Part shown: positions 10,925 to 23,100 of the stretch, in pieces | How positions within the stretch are numbered: the first letter of the stretch is position 1 | Layout: every line of letters starts with the position of its first letter | NCBI GenBank assembly: GCA_010094045.1 | Contig: ML986677.1 | Span: 46,399-79,558 of the forward strand | From: Lojkania enalia | Taxonomy: Eukaryota > Ascomycota > Dothideomycetes > Pleosporales | Direction of reading: 5' to 3' | DNA length: 33,160 nt | Position numbers and translations under genes: made by a program | The notes under the pieces: generated by a model | The model's database searches: none | What the model was told of the DNA's origin: nothing | Seen by the model: the letters and a program-made list of their open reading frames with translations, nothing else

Positions 10925-12600
10925 ATATAATAGCAATTTACAACTTGCGCGATTATTCTATAGAAACCTTTATATCCTTCTAGTATATATAAGAATTATG
11001 TCTAGTCTTACTGTAGCGGCTATAGTACGCTTTATACTATCCGCTCATACCTAATCGCACCCTAAATTAGCGTATTATAGCCTAAGTTTCCTCCTCATCA
11101 TCCTTTTTAACAATAATTATCTCTTCTTATACTTTTATTAGAGTCTCTTGCGCTTGAATCTACCTTTTTTTCCGCTATTTCCGTTTTATTACTACTTTAT
11201 TCGCTTCTTAAAGGCTGACGATTTTATTATATATTAACCCGATCTGATACATCGCTTTTATAGAGCCTTTCTTAAGCTAATTTAACTTCTTAATAATAGA
11301 AGCTGGCGAAGAACTTATATCCCTTTAAATCCGATTATAAATTAATATTAATTAAGCTTCTAGCTCGCGCGCGTTACTTAGTATTTTTACTTCTTATAGA
11401 GTATTATCTTATACTAGTAGTATTAGCGTATAAAGCTTTATATTAAGCTTTAAAAGTACCGCTTCTAGATTAAATAGGACTAGACTAGCTCCTTAAAAGC
11501 TTATATAGATATTATCCTTTATAATTGATATATTAAAAGCAGCTTTAAAGGCTAGAAAGAACTTAAGTTTTGTAATATAGTTAATATAATTATATACTAA
11601 GACTAAGATCTAATTTCTATATATACGCTTTAATAGTAAGAAATAGCCTATATCTAGTAGCTATAATAGGTGTAATAAATAAGCTAGTATATAGAGTAGA
11701 ATAATACCCTATTCCTCGCAGAGTTTCTAGAAATTAAGCGAGTTATAACTATTATAACTATTAAAGATTAGTAGTTAACGCGCGTCTACTATATAATCTC
11801 TTATATACCTATAAAAGTGCTTTAACTACTTAATACCGAGTTTATTTATTATCTAGCTATTCTTACTAACTATAATAGCCTAGTTTTTAGGTATATCGTC
11901 GCCTTCGTACCAGGTAGAGAGATAGTAGTAGCCAGCAATAATAATAAAGGGTGGGAGCGCCTAGCTAGTAATATTAATCCCCTAAATTACTAAAATCTAT
12001 TTATAATTACCTAATTAAATTACCTTTAGTTAATTACGTCTCTCTATACCTATAACAACTAGTTATAATAAGATAACGTCTATTTAAAAGCTAGATTCGT
12101 TGAAGTTATATATATCCTTGTTTATAATACTATACTTCTCTTTAGTACGCCGTATAAGCTTAAACTAGCCTTTAATTACCTTAGAATCTTTATATAGAGC
12201 TTTCTAGCAATTATAAAGCTGATTTAGGCGTGTCTTAAGCTTAGGAGTACGTCTAATAAAGTTTCTAGGCTAATATATACTAATCTAGCCTATACCGCGT
12301 TTAGTAAGTAAGCTATTAGCTATATCTTATATAGCAGCTAAAGTAGGCGCAAATCCTCGCAAATCTAGGTTAAGTATATATTAGATAATAACTTCCTCTT
12401 TAGGTTTCGTTAGTCTTTTTAAGTTAGGCTTATAATCGTACTATAAGTAGATTCTAGTATATTATTAGCATATAATCGTTTAAATTATATTAAATATTAA
12501 AGTAGCGTATCTTTCGCTATTTATTTAGCCTCTTTTAGTAGCTAAGAAGGCTAAATTTACTTAATTCTCGTTTTAGGCTGTATTCTTATTATTTTATTAT
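10925..12600 (-). pseudogene. P1 transposase remnant (CENP-B/pogo DDE type)
   Basis: Cut-and-paste transposase of the Fot1/pogo family. The minus strand shows, from N to C: helix-turn-helix/CENP-B region near 12600-12400 (weakly readable); DDE domain with LLIFNSYNSYNS at about 11740-11775, equivalent to the family motif LLIxDGHxSH; then YILAYLLHLL.LLDIGYF near 11640-11690 and ITKLKFFLAFKAAF near 11535-11580. The catalytic Asp codon at 11760-11762 reads AAT (Asn). A Lys/Glu-rich, probably coiled-coil tail follows (11330-11100). Near 11000-11040 a C-terminal knuckle reads AYYSRYSKTRHNSYIY, a decayed CX2C...HNxxTC motif found in many fungal pogo transposases. Stops are of RIP type and no frameshift is needed over the DDE part that I translated. 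Confidence 0.88.
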
Positions 12601-12636
12601 TATATTATTATTAAAAGCTTAGGTATCGCGTTTTAG

Positions 12637-12686
12637 TAATAGGGTAGACTACTTGCTTATATAGGCCGCTCGCTTATAAGGTACGT
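12637..12686. repeat. P1 right terminal inverted repeat
   Basis: Ends GGTACGT followed by TA (12687-12688). It pairs with 10833-10882. The flanking TATAGTATA continues the symmetry beyond the element because the target was a palindrome. Confidence 0.9.
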
Positions 12687-12699
12687 TATAGTATAGTAG

Positions 12700-14340
12700 C
12701 CTGTTCTTCTATATCTATAGTATTATTTTTATACGTCTACGAGTTATATCTAGCCTTACTATACTACCTATAATATCTTTAAGTCAGCTGGCCTCTATTA
12801 ACGCGCGCCTTCTTCCTACCTTTCTTCCTATTAGTACGAGCGCTAAACTCTTTTAGAGTAGTTAATTAAGCGCCTTATTTAATTATTAGGTTACCTTCCT
12901 TCTATATACGCTTTCTTTTATACGATTAATATTATATAGCAGCTTTATTAGCTATTTAAAGATTAGCGACCTAAGTATATAATAGTACGTTTTTATATAT
13001 TATATATATAGTACCCTTTATAAACTATTTAAACGCCTCTACTATTAAAGTAGATAAGTTATTTAAGTACTTTTAAACTCTTAATCGAACGTACGTAGAT
13101 TAAGACCTAAATTCGATAGGATTATTTAGTATTTTTAACTCCTAAGAGGTATCTTTAACTATAAAGGGTATTAGTATATATAGTTAAACTTTAAGCTTCG
13201 ATAGTACTATATCTAGATTAAATAGAACTAGACTAGCACCTTAAAAGCTATTTAGGATATTACTCTTCGTAATTACTATATTAAAAGCTACTTTAAAATA
13301 GGGTAAGAACTCGATTTTTATAATATAGTTAATATAACCATATATTAGCTGCTTAACTTAGCGCCCGTATATAATCTTTAAAGGTAAGAAACAATCTATA
13401 TCTAGTAGTTGTAGTAGATATAATAAATATAGAGGTATATAGAGAGTAATAATATTCTTTTCCTCGTAGAGCTGCCTAAATCTAAGTAAGTTGTAGCTCT
13501 TATAGCCGTTAAGAATTAGCAATCGATATATACTAATAGTACAATCTTTTATATACGCGTTAAAGTGTTTTAACTACTTAATACTAATATTATTTATTGT
13601 CCAGCTATTATTAGTAACCTATATAGCCTAGGTTAGTAGAATATCGTCTTCTTTATACTATATAGAGAGGTAGTAGATGCCTGTAAAGATAATAAAAGGT
13701 AGTACCTTTTATCCTATCGTATTAATACTCTAGATAACTGTAGTCTACTTATAATTATCTGGCTAGAGCTGCTTTAGTTAATTCCGTCTCTTAGAGCTAG
13801 TAACTACTACTCCTATTAATATCACGCCTATTATAAAGCCTAATTTATTAAAGTTGTACGTATCTTTATTAATAATATTATACTTAACCTTTATATTCTA
13901 TATAAGGTAGAACTAGCCTCCTATAACCTTAGGATCCTCGCATTTAGCTTTTAAATAGTCGTACTTTTAATTAAATTTAACCTTAAGCTCAGGCGTACGT
14001 TTAATAAAGTTCTCTACCTAGTTCTTTCTAATCTAACTAGTAGAACGCGTAGCTAGTAGTAAATTAGCTATATTTTAAATAGTAGTAAGTTATAGTAGAA
14101 ATCCTCTTATATCCAGATCTAGTATATACTAAACAATTACCTACTCTTTAGTCTTACTAAGCTTTATTAAATTAGGCTGGCAATTGTATTATAGAGTTAT
14201 TTCTTACCTTTATATATTAAGTATACTTTAGAAGATATTATAAATTAATACAACGTGACGTATAGTTAGTATTATATCTTATTAAAGAGCTTAGAGTATA
14301 AGCTATATTCTAGCTTCTTTCTAAATTAATTCTGTAGTTG
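12700..14340 (-). pseudogene. P2 transposase remnant (CENP-B/pogo DDE type)
   Basis: Same architecture as the P1 transposase but diverged. The minus strand reads RLLILNGYKSYNLLRFRQLY at about 13480-13520, where LLIxDGHxSH is expected, with the catalytic Asp codon at 13508-13510 now AAC (Asn). DIDCFLPLK and YINYITKIEFLPYFK follow near 13400-13300. The C-terminal knuckle is visible at about 12715-12775 (YYR.YSKARYNS.TY). The N-terminal DNA-binding part should lie near 14000-14340. The frame is full length in P2 because P1 landed downstream of it. Stops are TAG/TAA. Confidence 0.85.
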
Positions 14341-14373
14341 TTAATTATAATATAATACTATAAAGTATAATTA

Positions 14374-14443
14374 TCGCGATTTTAGTAGAGTTTTAATATT
14401 ATAATTAGCTCGCTTAGGTAATCAGCTCGCTTATACTGTACGT
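14374..14443. repeat. P2 right terminal inverted repeat
   Basis: Ends CTGTACGT then TA (14444-14445). It keeps AAGCGAGC twice when read inward, where the left end has mutated. After the TA, gypsy-1 copy B resumes as taacttata, matching caacctata of copy A. Confidence 0.9.
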
Positions 14444-14445
14444 TA

Positions 14446-14810
14446 TAACTTATATATATATTAGTTCTAATATAGAAATTAGAAGGTAAATTATATTTAA
14501 ATATTAGCAGTTACTTCTAATTCTAATAGGTTATTAGTAGTCTCTAAATTTCTACCTAGATATATTCTATACAGCTTTTCTAAAAGTAATTCTAATTGTA
14601 GAAGATAGAAAGTTTTAAACCTAAAAGTTTCGGTTAATAAAAAGTCTCTAAAATTCTATTTAAATAACTAAATAATTTAATATAATAATATATTAGTATT
14701 ATAATCTAAATTAAATTAGATATATTTTAGATTTAGATATAGTTAAATAAATAATCGATATAATATTATTAAAGAGACTATTATTAGTAGTATTAAGTTT
14801 TTCTATATAA
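14446..14810 (-). pseudogene. gypsy-1 copy B gag N-terminus and leader
   Basis: Collinear with copy A from about 2131 to 2507 (for example attagaaggtaaattat shared near 14478 and 2168). On the minus strand this is the leader and first part of gag next to the 5' LTR that starts at 14811. No translated motif is recognisable. It is identified only by alignment between the copies. Confidence 0.75.
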
Positions 14811-14824
14811 TATAATAGTATAGA
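14811..14824 (-). repeat. gypsy-1 copy B 5' LTR, first piece (14 bp)
   Basis: TATAATAGTATAGA is the RIP form of the LTR start TGTAACGGCGCAGG. The copia element begins at the next base. The last five bases, ATAGA, are the copia target duplication and recur at 25745-25749. Confidence 0.85.
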
Positions 14825-15078
14825 TATAAAATAGACTCTATTAGCTAGCTTAGTATTAGTAAGGTAATATAGGGTAGAGTATAGTATTATATAGTATATA
14901 CAGTATATAGGGGTAGTAGAGTAGATAAGTAACTATTTTATTAATTACTATTAAGTACTATATACCTAGTTAAAGAAGTTATATAGGATATACGCTTAGT
15001 TTAAGTATATATACTATATTATATATTTTAACTATAAAATATATATTTTAGCTCTATATAATATTTACTATTTAGATA
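14825..15078 (-). repeat. copia 3' LTR (254 bp)
   Basis: Starts TATAAAATAGACTC and ends TTTAGATA (original ends probably TG and CA). It matches 25491-25744 over its whole length with mostly transition differences. The purine-rich AAAAAGAAAAACTGC on the minus strand at 15082-15098 is a plausible polypurine tract next to it. Confidence 0.9.
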
Positions 15079-16870
15079 CTAGCAGTTTTTCTTTTTATAG
15101 GCCTACCCTATCTATCTATATATCTATATACGTAAACCTCTATATTATATATACTTTTCTAGTATATATATATAATTAAACTTTAAAAATACCTTTTATA
15201 ATTAGGCTGTCTATTTCTATACGGTTAGATTCTTTAAATAGTACCCCTAGAGTAGTAATAATACCGTCTATACGCAGCTTTAAAATAAGTATATAATTAG
15301 ACTCTTCTTTCTATAATAGAAAGATCTATAGTATTTTTTATACTAAAGCCTTTTAGGGTCTTCTACTTCTTCTTAGCTTTATTTCTAGTTTCTAGTCTTA
15401 TTCTAGTTCGTACATTTTATCTTATATAGTATTCTTATCTAGAATAGATTCTTTATATATAGTATCTTCTATAAGAATAGAAACCTTCTAGAGCCTTTCT
15501 TTTAGTTAGGAAGATAGTTTTAACTTTAGTTTATAAGTAAGTTCTAGTATAAACTTCTTTAGCTTTCCTCTCTTTTTTATAATTAGAGGTTTATATTATA
15601 TAGGTATAGGTTCGTCTAGATCTAAAGGTTTTTAATATTATAGGTTAAGGTCCTCCTCCTCTATATAATAGTATAGTTTAATTAGACTATTCTTAGTATT
15701 AATAATAATATCTCAATTTTTAGTACCTTTAATTATATACGAACTAATCTATCTCTTCTTCTCCTTCTATATTATTACTTTAGAGTTAAGGGGGAGGTTT
15801 AGAATATTATATATTATAGGTCCGTTCCGTATATAAATTATACGGTTAATATCTACCTTAACTCTCTTATTCTATAGTATTTTTATTACTTTCTATATAG
15901 TTTAAGCTTATATAATAATATTAAGCAATAGTAGAGAGTTCTAATTAATCCTAGGGTATATACTAAATACTAGAAGTATTAGTACTAGACCGTTTAGGCT
16001 AGTAGTATTATTAAGAGCTTTAACTACTATTTAGAAGATATATTTATTATCTATATAATCTCTAAGTTCTATTTTAAGGATGTTATATATATAATAGAGA
16101 GGAGTATATATATACTTAATCTTTCCTACTATTTAATATACCTTAATTAGTATCTACTTATAAATAGCTCCTATAATCTTTATATAATTATAGAAGTCTT
16201 TAAATACGAAATTTATATTAGAGTTATATATAATATAATTAGGTAGATTTTAATATATATTAATTTAATACTTATAAAAGATATTCTAAATATCTTATAT
16301 AGATATAGATTTTAGGAATATAGTTGCCTAGAAGGAAGTTCCTATATTAATTATATATAGTATATTCTTATTATTAATCTATATAATATTAATAATAACC
16401 TTATAGTTAAAATATAGATTATTTTTAATAGAAAACTTAAATCGGCGTAGTACTAGGTCGTATAATTAATATATATAGTAGAACTTCTTAATCTCTTCTA
16501 ATATAGAAGTATCGATATTATATCTAGTATTTATCAGCATCCTATATAGTCTCTCTATACGAGGATATCTAAATCTATAGTAGAGGTGGCGAAGTTTAGT
16601 CTTAGTAAAGAAAAATATACTTTCCCTTTTACTAATATTAAAAAATAGGTGTTCCTATTTATATATAACAAGGATTATAGTATTATCTTTACGTATAATA
16701 ATATTTAGTATATTATTAAAATATGTGCTAAATCAGTTAGTATTAACTAGATAAAGAAGAAAAGATATTAGCATATCTAGAATATAGTATATAATAGAGC
16801 CGATAGGGTTGTTAATTCGTATAGTACCTATTAATCCCTTTAAACCCTAGCTACTAAAACTAATATTTAC
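15079..16870 (-). pseudogene. copia protease and integrase remnant; RT largely deleted
   Basis: The minus strand reads a protease-like stretch (GTIRINNPIGSIIYYIL) near 16800-16850, then LRHLYYRFRYPRIERLY near 16560-16605, the copia GAG-pre-integrase zinc region (HLHRRFGHP in relatives). The integrase core follows: IINIGTSF near 16350 and PNYIIYNSNINF near 16220, each with Asn where catalytic Asp is expected, and VGKIKYIYTPL near 16105-16125, where the family has VGKxE and the Glu codon (16115-16117) reads AAG (Lys). After it comes DGIITTLGVLFKESNR near 15250, which in relatives lies just before the RT domain. From about 15210 to the LTR the expected 1.5-2 kb of RT/RNase H is absent. Confidence 0.82.
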
Positions 16871-18589
16871 TTAGCTTAATATCTAGTTAATTTTTATATA
16901 AGGATTCTCTTATATATATACTTTAAGCTATAATCTACTAACTATTAATACTTTAGCTATACCTATATCTTATAGTTTACCTTAATAGGTTATATAGTAT
17001 CGGTCTTTAAGAATAAACTATTTAGTATATTCTTCTAGATCGATATTATAAATATTCTTATCTATTTTATAGTAGAGGTATATCGTAGTAGTAAGATAGT
17101 AGATAGCCTCTTTACCTTCTTTCTTATTTAGGTCCAGATCCTTGTCTTTATATAGGTTATTATTCTTATACTCTAATTCTTCTTCGAATTCCTAAATATA
17201 TATAATAATCTCTTTATATAAGAGAGGTATATTATAGAGTCTCTTATATAAGGTAATATATTAACGTATTACTCGCGTACGATTAGAATAGAAATAGTTA
17301 GATAACTAGTATCCTTTCTTATAGTAGACGAAGTACTTCTTTATATATATATCTCTTAATTTTAAGAAGGATTGCTGTATAAAAGGTTGTAATTTATATA
17401 ATCCCCTTAAGTCTCTTCTATATAGTTAAAGTCTGCGCGTATAAAAGGCTAAGTAGAATCTTTAATTTATATAGTATAAACTAGCTAGGTTCTATAGATA
17501 TATATTATTTTATCTATTAATTATAACTTAGAAGATTATATATAGATTACTAAATAGAGCTTTATATATAAGTTTAATTAAGAATATAGCCTATTTAAAT
17601 TCTAGTTATCTTTAATATACTTATATAACTATAATATAGAGTAGTACTTCGCTTTAGAAGTTTATACTAAGAGTTTTCTAAGCGAGAGTAAGCTTATTAA
17701 TTATTATTTTAAGAACTTCGTATATAAACTTATTTAGGTTCTCTTATTAGTATTATATAAATATTATTATAGTCTAGTCTATCTAATACTAGTTATAGTT
17801 AATATTTATATTAAAGTACTAGTTGAAGAGTTTATATAGAGCTTTCTAAATATAACTAGAATTAATATTATAAAGATAGTATATCTACGTATAATTCTTT
17901 AGAATATCTAAGAAGATATTTATATACGTAAGTTTATTAATATTTAAATAATAGTATAGCTTAATAAATATTATAGTCTTATTAGCTAGGATATTATATA
18001 AGCGGCTAGTATAGTTATTCTCCTTCTTCTATACCTTCTAAAACTGTGTAATCTTTTTAGAAGCGAGTCTCTCTAGCTTATATTCTTATATAAGTAGTAG
18101 TTAGTATAAGTTTAGATAGTAAGGTACTAGTATAAGTGTAAAATATCTAGTACCTAGTATTATATATATATTAGTTAGTTCTAGTATAAATATTATATAG
18201 ACTTAATTATTATATAATAGTATTTAGAGTATAGATATTTAGAAGGATAGAAGAGAAGTAGGTTTAATCTTCTCTTAAGCTTAAAGTCCTAAAGCTAGTA
18301 TCTAGGCAGGTATTATACGAGGTTCTCTTCTAGGTATAAGCACCTTATATAAGGTTTTAACTAATAGTATTATTTCTATATAAATAGAAGTTCGTGTTAA
18401 CTTATCTATTATATATCTTCCCTTAAGAATATCTCCTATTACCTTTCTATATAGGGTACCAGGTTAATAGTTAAGGTATACACCCTTACTTTCTACTATC
18501 CCTATTATTACTCTATATATCGTACGGCTAGTTACTTAGAAATAATATTCGTCCTATCTATTAAAGTCTACTATAATCTCTAATAGTAT
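16870..18589 (-). pseudogene. copia gag remnant, C-terminal part
   Basis: Minus-strand coding-like DNA upstream of the copia protease, dense in RIP-type stops. By position it is gag, but I could not pick out a clear capsid motif or zinc knuckle. It ends at gypsy-3's target duplication (18590-18594) and continues beyond gypsy-3 at 24820. Assignment rests on position inside the copia LTR pair. Confidence 0.5.
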
Positions 18590-18594
18590 TCCTT

Positions 18595-18897
18595 TATTAC
18601 GGTAATACCGCGACACCTCTACACCTATACTATTCTTACTATAATACCCAAACCAGCTGCTAGCAACAACTATTAGCTGCTAGCTAGAATATAATCGACT
18701 TATCTTAACCACGATAGAGGAAGGTTTTACTAACCCGGCTAGCCCGTACAACAGCATAAACCTAGCTTCTATAAAAACCTATATAATATAGATATCTCTA
18801 TTCTTTATATAACGTTTTAATATTTATACGTAGTATATAGTAATAGAGTTAACTACCTAAAGTATAATTAACTAACTATGCGTAAACATCTATAATA
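18595..18897 (+). repeat. gypsy-3 5' LTR (303 bp)
   Basis: Starts TATTACGGTAATACCG (original probably TGTTACGG) and ends TCTATAATA. It keeps several CA sites (CAAACCAGC, CAACAAC, CAACAGCATAAAC) that are TA in the 3' LTR, while the reverse holds elsewhere (TTTTACTAACCCGG against TTTCGCCAACCTAG). The two LTRs were therefore mutated independently after insertion. Confidence 0.9.
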
Positions 18898-18926
18898 TTA
18901 TATTATATTATCTACTATTATATATT

Positions 18927-20100
18927 ATAGACGAGAACGCGCTTGTTAATATACTTAAAAAGATTTAGAGTAAGCTAGACTCTTTATAGTAGAAGAATAA
19001 GATGCTAGCAGAGGCCTTAATAACCTAGGAGAACCGCTATAAATTAGATCTTAAAGCGATATAAAGGGAATTTAGTAGCCGCTAAATAGCTACCCCTCTA
19101 CTAGCTACTAGTATATTAATAGTAATAGAACTATTACCCGCCCTTAGCCCGACTTAGCCTATAACCCTAGCTTCTAAACAGATATCTATATTAACCTCTA
19201 ATCCGCTTAAAACTATATATAACCTGTATTTCTATTTTAACTACTTACCTAACCCTCTAATATTTTCTAGTAAACGTTTAGAGCTTTTATACTTTATTAG
19301 AAAGCTCCGCTATAAACTAGAAGGAAATACTAACTAATACCCAACTAAACGTACCCGCCTTCTATATACCTATTTCCACCTAGAATAAGACCTAGTAATA
19401 TTAGTTAACCTATTAATAGACAAGGGTATTAACTCTATAGACAGCTTAGTCGCCTTCTTAGAATCTATCTATAGCAACTAGAACAAGGAGACTATAGTAT
19501 AGAGTAAGCTAGAGACCTTAAAGTAAGACTAAAGCAGGTTCCCTACTTACTTTACTAAATTCCGACGCCTGATTGTAGATACTAAACTGAATAAGACCGG
19601 ACAAATTATATATTTCTAACGTTCTCTCTCTAATAAGCTCCGCCGTGCTATAATTAGTATTATAATACCTAGTACCCTAAACGACTATACTAACTTAATT
19701 TCCCTATACGATACTAACCTATATTACCTATCTAGTAACTACCGCAAACAACTAAAGTATTATACTACTTACTAGAAGGACCCGAATACTATAGAACTTA
19801 ATACTTCTAGCTACACGCCTATAGGCTCTAATAAATAAGAAAGGCGCCGCTCTAAAGAACGCTGTTATAAGTATAGTAGTAAGGGATATATTTCGCTAGA
19901 ATACAGCGCTTCTCTACTATTAATCCGTTAAGGGTTTTAGAGCTCTACTATACCCTATAGGTCCTACTCTTAATCCTCTAACTAATCCTCCAACCGATCC
20001 TTAATACGCTTATTATCCTATAGATAAGACTATTACTCTTACTCTTAAACACAACTAGTCTCGCCGACTAGAACGTTGCTAAAAGGTCTATTTTAGAAGT
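18927..20100 (+). pseudogene. gypsy-3 gag remnant
   Basis: Structural capsid/nucleocapsid protein. One frame runs from 18927 to about 19920 without an indel. The probable start codon is ATA at 18927 (ATG hit by RIP), giving DENALVNILKKI next. Ty3-type capsid features follow: LELLYFIRKLRYKLEGN near 19270-19320, LVAFLESIYSN near 19450-19480, and RFPTYFTKFRRLIVDTKLN near 19530-19590. A zinc knuckle at about 19860-19905 reads CYKYSSKGYISLEY, a decayed CX2CX4HX4C. Only TAG/TAA interrupt. Past the knuckle the frame continues as a Ser/Arg/Tyr-rich tail; the exact end is uncertain and the protease begins in another frame near 20110. Confidence 0.85.
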
Positions 20101-23100
20101 AAGTTACCTCTTAGGACTACACTTATACTAAATCTCTATATACCTATAGAACTAGCCTCTATAGAAATAGTTATAGAACTACTAGATTCTAGCTCCTTTT
20201 TTAATCTATTAAGACCTAGTTTAGTAAGATATTAATATTCTTATTAATACTAGAGCTACTAGTTATAGTTATATCTATAGAGACCTTATATATATCCTAA
20301 AACTCTAAAAGATACAACTCTTATATAATCTATACCTAACCGGCTTTAATAGAGAAGTCTTCTATAAGGGGACTATCTCCTATTTAGTTACTCTAACCCT
20401 CTAACACCTAAACTATTTAGAGATAGTATATCTCTATATAATTATACTAGGAAAATACTAGTTAATTCTAAGATAGCTATAGATATATAAGTATTATATA
20501 AACCTAGACTACGAGAATAAATAGCTAGTCTTTACTATTAACTAATACCTGACTTAATACTTATAATCTACTAGTACTATTATCTACTAATAGGCTGTTT
20601 AAATAGTTATTAAAGACTATAAACTATCCGAACCTAATATAAAAGAAGATCTTAAAGTAACTAATTTACGACTTCTATATAGCCTAAAACCTAGATAGTA
20701 CTATTTAAAGCTCCGCCTATTAAGCTATATCTAATATAATTACTAGCTACTTAAGATACTATACTAGTTAAAAGAATCTAAAACTAAAACCGATCTAACT
20801 CTAGATAAAGATTATAGTTAAGAGGACCTATCTAAGTCTAAATACCTAAAGTCTATACTATAGCTAGATATATACTATATAAGTATTATACTACTAGTTT
20901 AACTCTTTTAATAATTTAACTATAAAATCTTTACTATATTAATAGCTAATATTAATAAGGCTCTAGCCCTAAAGGTGTATACTAACCCTATTACTAAAGT
21001 ACCTAAAGAATACTATAACCTATTATCTATCTTTTTATATAAGAATATAGATAAGATACTTAAATAATAATTGTACAATTATAAGATTAAACTAGAGAAT
21101 AGTAAGTAAGCTAGCTTCGGTCTACTTTATAGGATATCTTAAAACGAGTTAAAGGTACTAAGAAAGTACCTTAATAAGAACTTGTTTAAGGGATTTATTA
21201 GAGTAAGCTTATTACTAGTAGCTGTACCTATAATCTTTATAAAGAAACTTAGAGGTAGTTTCTAATTCTATATAAACTATAGAGCCCTAAATACTATTAC
21301 TATTAAAAACCGATATCTAATTCTACTAATCTAAGAAATATTAGCCCGACTTAATAAGGCTAAGTACTATATAAAACTTAATATTATTACCGCGTTTAAT
21401 AAGTTAAGAATTACTAAAGAAGATAAATAGAAGACTACCTTTTATATATACTATAGGCTATTTAAATATCTAGTAATACCCTTTAGCTTAGTTAATACTC
21501 TAAATACGTTCTAGTACTTTATAAATAATATACTAAAACTATATTTTAATATATTTTATACTACCTATATTAATAATATCTTAATATTTAGTAAGAATCT
21601 AAAGGATTATAAGTAATATATCCGGCTAGTCCTTAAAGCTTTAAGAGCGAATAGTCTACAGCTTAATATAGATAAGTATAAGTTCTACTAGTTAGAAATA
21701 ACCTACTTAGGGTATATAATTACTATAGAAGAGATCTATATAGACTTAAAGAAGGTAGAAACAATTATTAACTAGAAATACTCTAAGAATGTAAAAGATA
21801 TTTAAGCTTTTATAGGCTTCGCGAACTTCTACTAATAATTTATTAGCAACTTCTTATAGAAAGTCTCCCCCTTAGTAGCTTTAACTAAGAAGAATACTCG
21901 ATTCGACTAGAGTAATAGCTATTAATATTCTTTTAACTACCTGAAAGATGCCTTTATCTCTATACTAATTTTCTAACACTTTAACCTTAAACTATTAATA
22001 GTAGTAGAAGCTAATATATCCGACTTTATAACAGCCGGTGTACTGTCTTAGAGAGGTGCTAATAGTAAACTAAGATCTATTATCTACTTCTCTAAGCATA
22101 TAAACCCTACTAAAGGTAATTATAAGATATATAATAAGGAACTGCTCGCGATTATCTAATATTTTAAGTAATAGAGGCCCGAATTAGAAGGCGCAGTATT
22201 TTCTATAGAAGTGCTAAACAACTATAAGAACCTATAGTACTTTATAATAACGAAGTAGCTAAGCTACTAATAGACCTATTAGTTAGAATATTTATTAAGG
22301 TTTAACTTTAATATTATATACCGACCCGGAAAACTTAGAGAAAAGTCTAATATTTTAACTCGAAGGTTATAGGACGAGCTTATATAAGAAGAGGCTCGTA
22401 GAGGTTATTAATAGATATTACTTTGTCCTAAACTATTCCGATAGATAGAAGTAGGCTGATTAATTATAGAGATTATCGACGAAGAATACCCGAACGATAA
22501 TCTAATCTAAGATATTTTAAAGCTACTAAGAGAAGAAACCTATCGATTTAAGCTTCTAACTCTAGCTGACTATAAAGAGTATAATAACTAACTATACTAC
22601 CGAGATCGACTTATAGTATTAGACTATAATAAGCTAAAGCTTAAGCTGCTGTAAGCTGTCTATAACTCGCTATTTAGCGGACACCCTAGTTGAGAAAAGA
22701 CCTTAAAACTACTCTAGCGCGAGTACTATTAGTTAAAGATATTCGACTCAGTATAATAATATATAGGCTGTTATTATATATACTAAAGAAGTAAGACTTC
22801 TAGAAAGAAGTACTATAAATTACTAAAACTATTACCTATACCTAAATAAAGGATTTAAGATATCTCTATAGACTTTATAACTAATCTACTAGAATTAGAA
22901 GGTTGTATAAATATTATAGTAGTAGTTAATAGGCTTAGTAAGTATAGATACCTAATACTATATATAAGAATTAAAGCTCCTAATATTATCCGACTATTCC
23001 GTTGCTATATATAGGTTTACTATAGACTACTATATACTATTATATTTAACTGTAGAATATAGTTTATCTCTACCTTCTACTAAGAGCTTTATAAACAGCT

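Larger units (their letters stand above)
10833..12686 (-). mobile_element. pogo/Fot1-type DNA transposon P1, nested in P2
   Basis: A 1854-bp element with 50-bp TIRs (10833-10882 and 12637-12686) starting ACGTACCTT, and TA duplications at 10831-10832 and 12687-12688. It lies in the 3' untranslated part of P2, between P2's stop and its left TIR, on the same (minus) strand as P2. Its ends share ACGTAC and the AAGCGAGC motif with P2, so the two are related but distinct families. Removing P1 restores a perfect 16-bp palindrome at the target. Confidence 0.92.
10716..14443 (-). mobile_element. pogo/Fot1-type DNA transposon P2, carrying P1
   Basis: Class II element of the Tc1/mariner superfamily, pogo/Fot1 group, in the gag of gypsy-1 copy B. 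It has 70-bp terminal inverted repeats (10716-10785 and 14374-14443), a TA duplication at 10714-10715 and 14444-14445, and a minus-strand DDE transposase remnant. Without the nested P1 and its TA it is about 1862 bp, normal for Fot1 relatives. The empty site is visible in copy A near 2125-2135 (ttttactacaacctatac). The left end is mutated (ATATATAG) and the right end kept (ACGTACAG when read inward). Confidence 0.9.

Noticed and set aside
15079..15200. Residual RNase H C-terminus of copia
   Set aside because: A short stretch ending RPIKRKT is loosely like the tail of relatives, but it is too short and too altered to call.
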